From NCBI RefSeq assembly GCF_002865645.1, contig NW_020194555.1:1948288-2012287 (forward strand): a stretch of DNA of 64,000 nt, written 5' to 3'. The notes under the pieces are model-generated. The model was not told where the DNA came from. It did no database searches and saw only the letters and a list, made by a program, of their open reading frames with translations. Of this stretch, positions 59,996 to 64,000 are shown in pieces; within the stretch, counting starts at the first letter, position 1; each line of letters opens with the position of its first letter. The position numbers were made by a program, and so were the translations under genes. The DNA is from Hyaloscypha bicolor E. Its lineage: Eukaryota > Ascomycota > Leotiomycetes > Helotiales > Hyaloscyphaceae.

Positions 59996-61325
59996 AATAT
60001 AAAGGAACTATAGCGGGAATCTGCCTATATAATAATAAAATAAATCTATTATATAAACTCAAAATACAATTAATAAGCCTTAGCTATATATATAATATTT
60101 TACTTATAGGCTTCTGGAACTAGTAAGAATCCCGGGATTATAGTATATCCTGGAACTACCGCTTCTAGGACCTCCTATAGTTCTAGAAGCAAGTATTCTG
60201 GAACCCTTATAAGTCTTAAGAACTTATAGGATCCTGAAAATAAACTAGAAAAATACTAAAATTATAATAAATTCTAAATATAGAGCTAGTATAAGAAATA
60301 ATAGCTATACTACCCTATCTTAATTAATTTCTCCTATTATAATATGTCTTACTTATAGCGATTTCGCTAGTCTAATATATAGTAACTATTATACCAAATT
60401 AAGAATATAGAATAATAATATTAAAGTCTAATAAATACTAATATATAATATCTTTTATAGCCTTTAATTAATCTAGATAGGCCTTAAGCTTACTATAAGC
60501 AAAAGAAAATCTATAAGACTAAGTTATATTAGTAGCCTATAAACTAGCTCTGTTCTAGAATAGCCTTTTATTCTTATATAATTACTAGAGCCCTGTCTAA
60601 TTTAGTCTTGCCCTAAAGAAAGTTACTCGAAATAAGTAAATAATCCTATAATTATATAACTGGTTATAAGTTTATTTAGGAAGTATATTATAAGAGTAGT
60701 ATATTAATCTAGAAAGGGCAAAAAAGAAAAGAAAAGACGAGATAAATATAAGCTCTATAATTATATATTCTTGGGTATATTATTTAAGTACTAGGAAACA
60801 GTTCTATAAATACTCTTTATATAATTCTAGAAATACTACTTATATTATAGTTCTATTTAATAGATCTTATATTAGAACCGATTTCCTTTTTTAATATAGG
60901 CCAAATACTTCTATTTAAAGTATTTTATTAAGTTTCCCGAACTAGTAAACTTATAAATATGCTTTTTAAATAATAAGCTCTATTTTCTTAAATAGAGGAA
61001 ATAGATAATAATTCTCTTTTTAGTAAATACTAATAATATAATATTATTTAATACTTACTTCTCGGCCTAGACGGCTACTAGCTAGAGGCTAATCTTTTTT
61101 AATAGTATTAGATTCGTCTATTATATTAATAATCTTTTATATAATATAATAGTAGCTTTCTTTTTCTAGAAGTAATAATAGATAGTAATTATATTAATAG
61201 CCGTATTATAGTAATAAAACTCTTTTTTAATAGTTATATCCGGAAGTATTATTACTATTTTAGTTAAGTACTTTTAGAATAGAAGTATTTTATTATTCTA
61301 ATCTAAAGTAATCTTTATATCCTGG
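59996..61325. other. AT-rich DNA, nothing recognised
   Basis: No frame above background. A short self-complementary cluster (ggaactaccgcttctaggac ... tagttctagaagcaag) occurs near 60150-60195. Confidence 0.35.
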
Positions 61326-61605
61326 CTAAGCTTAACGAGCCTACGAACAAAAGTCCGTGTTTTTAGTAATATTTTCAGGTATTAGAAAACCAAAGCCACC
61401 CACTTTACTTCACATTTTCTTATTAACTATAAATTAAGATCTTATATAACATAAGCAAGTATAATATAAGAAGCCAGATTGAATTTTAAAAGCCTTTAAA
61501 TCCAATTCTGAATATAAATTTAAAGCGTCCAAAATAGCTATAGGGGCTAGTTTCTAAGCGAAATACCCTAAAAACACAGACTTATATTAGTAGGCTCGTA
61601 AGCCC
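61326..61605. mobile_element. MITE-like element with about 40-bp terminal inverted repeats
   Basis: The left end (61326-61366, aacgagcctac ... gtccgtgtttttag) is the imperfect inverse of the right end (61568-61605, ctaaaaacacagactta ... taggctcgt). Similarity fades further inward. About 280 bases in total and no coding capacity. The size fits a non-autonomous DNA transposon, perhaps Tc1/mariner-like, but I could not confirm the target-site duplication. Confidence 0.65.
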
Positions 61606-64000
61606 AGAAAGCTATTACTTAATCTTATTAATCGGGTATTTCAGATTCTAATACTTTTAAATATACTTGAAAAATATAGCTCTTAGCTATTATCTAGTAT
61701 TAAAGATTATCTGGCTAATAATGCGGTATTCTGGCTATTATATTACTATATCCTAGAAGTAGTACTTCTACTTTTTCTGCTTTATAATAAAATAGTAAAT
61801 AACGGGATCTTAATTAATAAATAGAGATTTTTTAAATATAAGTTCTTATAGCTAGTTAGAATTAATTTAGTAAGTTATCTAATAAGCTACTCGTATTAGG
61901 TTATACTAAGATTTATAGCCGGAAATAATAACTTATATATTAGTAATAATTATCTAATAGAAATAGTATTTAATAAAGGTATTAATTTTAGTATATTATA
62001 TTATTATATTCTAGAATATATTATTTATATTACTTATTAGTTTATAATTAATATATTATATAGTAAATAGAAATAGAATTATAAAAAAGAAGCCATATAA
62101 TATATATTACTTTAGTTAAAAGTATTATTTATATTATATTAAAAGTAGTATAAATATATAATTTATAAAAACCTAGTAAATATATTAAACTACTTTATTT
62201 ATTTTAAAAGAATTATATATAGTAATAGCTAGTTAAGTAAAATCTCTTAGCTATAAGATATCTTAATAAACTTATAAAAAACGGGAATATTAATTATTTT
62301 TAGTTTAAAATATAAAAGTAGCTATTTATAACTAGATAAAATATCTAACTTATTAATTTTTTTAGCTAATATAAAACTCGGAGCCAAGAATATATTATTA
62401 GTAAAAATAAAACCTAAAAAGGTAATATATAAACTAAATATTAGAAACAAATTAAATATATTTCTAGCTTTTATATAAGTTATATATTTTGGCTAGAATA
62501 AATAAGAAAGAAAAATAGTAGAAAAACGAAATAAGGCCTAAGATTAAACTTATATCTCTTTTATATCGAGATATTTCTTTATAAACTTATATATAAACTT
62601 AATTAGAATTTAATAAAGCCTACTATTAGGGTTTTATAATAAGTTTATTATAATATTATTATAATAAAACTTTAAGAATACTAAAGATTAATTTATAAAA
62701 AATATAGCTAGCTAGTAAAAGAGGCTAGTTTAGATTTATTACCGGCTATATATATATTTTTATTTTATTATAATTAAGTTAATTTATAAAATACTTATAA
62801 GATCCTTAATATATATAATAATATTATTATATTTCTTTATTAATAAATAATACTTTTTTACTAGCTTTTTAAGAACTTATAATAAATATTTTATTAGCTT
62901 TTATTTATAATAATTCGGTTTGAATTAAGTAAATAAATAAGAAATATTATTTATCTAATATATATAATAATTTATTTTTTCTTTAATTTTCTCTCTAATT
63001 ATTTATTTATATATAAGTCGAAAGGCTTTTTAATATATCTCGAATATACTAGCTAACTAAATACTTATAAGTCTCTTTTTATTCTTTTCTTAATATTAAT
63101 TTAATATTTATTTAAAAAAGGCCTTGAAAATATAATAAGAAATAGCCTATATTATTTAAGTAAGATCCTTTTATATATATTTATAATATTTATAAAGAGT
63201 ATTAAATTAATAAATTAATAATAGAAAATAGTATATAAAAAAAGAATAAAATATTTACTAATAGAAATTTCCCTTAATTATATCTAGGAAAAGAAGGCTA
63301 TTATTACTATAGTTCTTATTTTTATTTTCGGATTTATTAAAGTTATTCTCTTAGTTAAGGTAATACTTTAGTAGCTAGGTATTTTTCTTTCTAGTAAGCT
63401 ATTCTAAATCTGGCAAGTTTGCCTCGTTATCTTTATCTATATTAATATTAATATTAGTCGGCTCGGTCTTAGTATTAGTTCCCTCTTACTTATCTCCTAT
63501 ATTAAAGTAGTTCTCAATATCTAATCTATTACTATTAGAGGAGGCAGAGCTTGGTATTAGTTATTAGTAATAACGTATATTAATTGAATTAACTAAAGAA
63601 GATAATAGTAAGGGCAATTAAAAATAAAGAAATAAGGTAAAGGATATAAAGAAGGAGCCTGCTACCCAAGTAATAGCGGCTAGTAAAGGAATAGGAGAGA
63701 GGTAGAGTAAGGGACAGTAATAATTGAGTATAAGAGGTTTAGAAGAAAGAAGATAGTAGAGAAAGGGAGAGAGGATAAACGAAGATATAGATAGGATAAC
63801 TGCTATCTTAAGTTACCTAGGGAATAATAGATAGCCATTTTCTGCTCCCCTCTTCTCAGAAAATATTAAACGAGGATAAGATAAGAGAAAGTGGGTTTTC
63901 CGAATAATAACTTGACCTATTTGCTTTTTTTGGTATTCCTATAGCAGGGGTCCCTATTACCGTACTGCCTTGGCTATAAGATATGCGAGTACTAGAGTAA
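61606..64000. other. AT-rich DNA to the window end
   Basis: No open frame of note. A purine-rich stretch at about 63640-63780 (ggagagaggtagagtaaggga type) and a less AT-rich end from about 63850 may be the start of another island outside the window. Confidence 0.35.

Overview
The window looks like a piece of a filamentous ascomycete (Pezizomycotina) genome. Most of it is extremely AT-rich and carries the marks of repeat-induced point mutation (RIP). Long ancestral reading frames survive in register but are broken by TAG, TAA and some TGA codons where Gln, Trp or Arg is expected, and family cysteines have become Tyr (TGY to TAY). Introns with fungal-type splice sites and branch sites, a HET-domain relic, a Tad1-like LINE family and copia remnants fit the same assignment. 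I cannot name the species.

Layout. 1-4157: RIP-degraded DNA holding a roughly 970-codon ancestral frame that I do not recognise. It ends in a 3' tail and poly(A) like that of the local LINE family, and abuts a LINE 5' fragment (4158-4790, minus). 4836-6101: copia retrotransposon 3' remnant with an RNase H domain. 6102-24595: a plus-strand LINE (copy C) split by two full-length minus-strand LINEs. Copy A (6209-12268) lies in its 5' UTR and copy B (13046-19017) in its ORF1; each has a visible target-site duplication. A pair of inverted, LTR-like 0.8-kb repeats sits in its ORF2. 24596-26216: a second copia remnant between imperfect inverted repeats. 26217-30198: unassigned AT-rich DNA. 30199-42181: minus-strand LINE copy D, interrupted by full-length plus-strand copy E (34891-40948), again with a duplication. 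42756-43301: pseudogene of a fungal OTT_1508-like deaminase. About 49990-50960: HET-domain pseudogene. 48-56 kb: several tandem-repeat blocks, including an 18-bp minisatellite. 56.9-59.7 kb: a GC-balanced island with the only gene that looks intact, a three-exon single-pass membrane protein of 324 aa with a perfect 18-bp-arm palindrome just upstream. 59.75-64 kb: AT-rich DNA again, with one MITE-like element.

The LINEs encode two overlapping frames. ORF1 is gag-like with zinc knuckles; ORF2 has AP endonuclease, reverse transcriptase and RNase H. ORF2 probably starts by termination-reinitiation at an ATGAGTAG overlap. The nesting gives a relative age order: C is older than A and B, and D is older than E. 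Copy B is the least mutated. No copy looks active. The window reads as a transposon graveyard with one living gene and two dead host-type genes.
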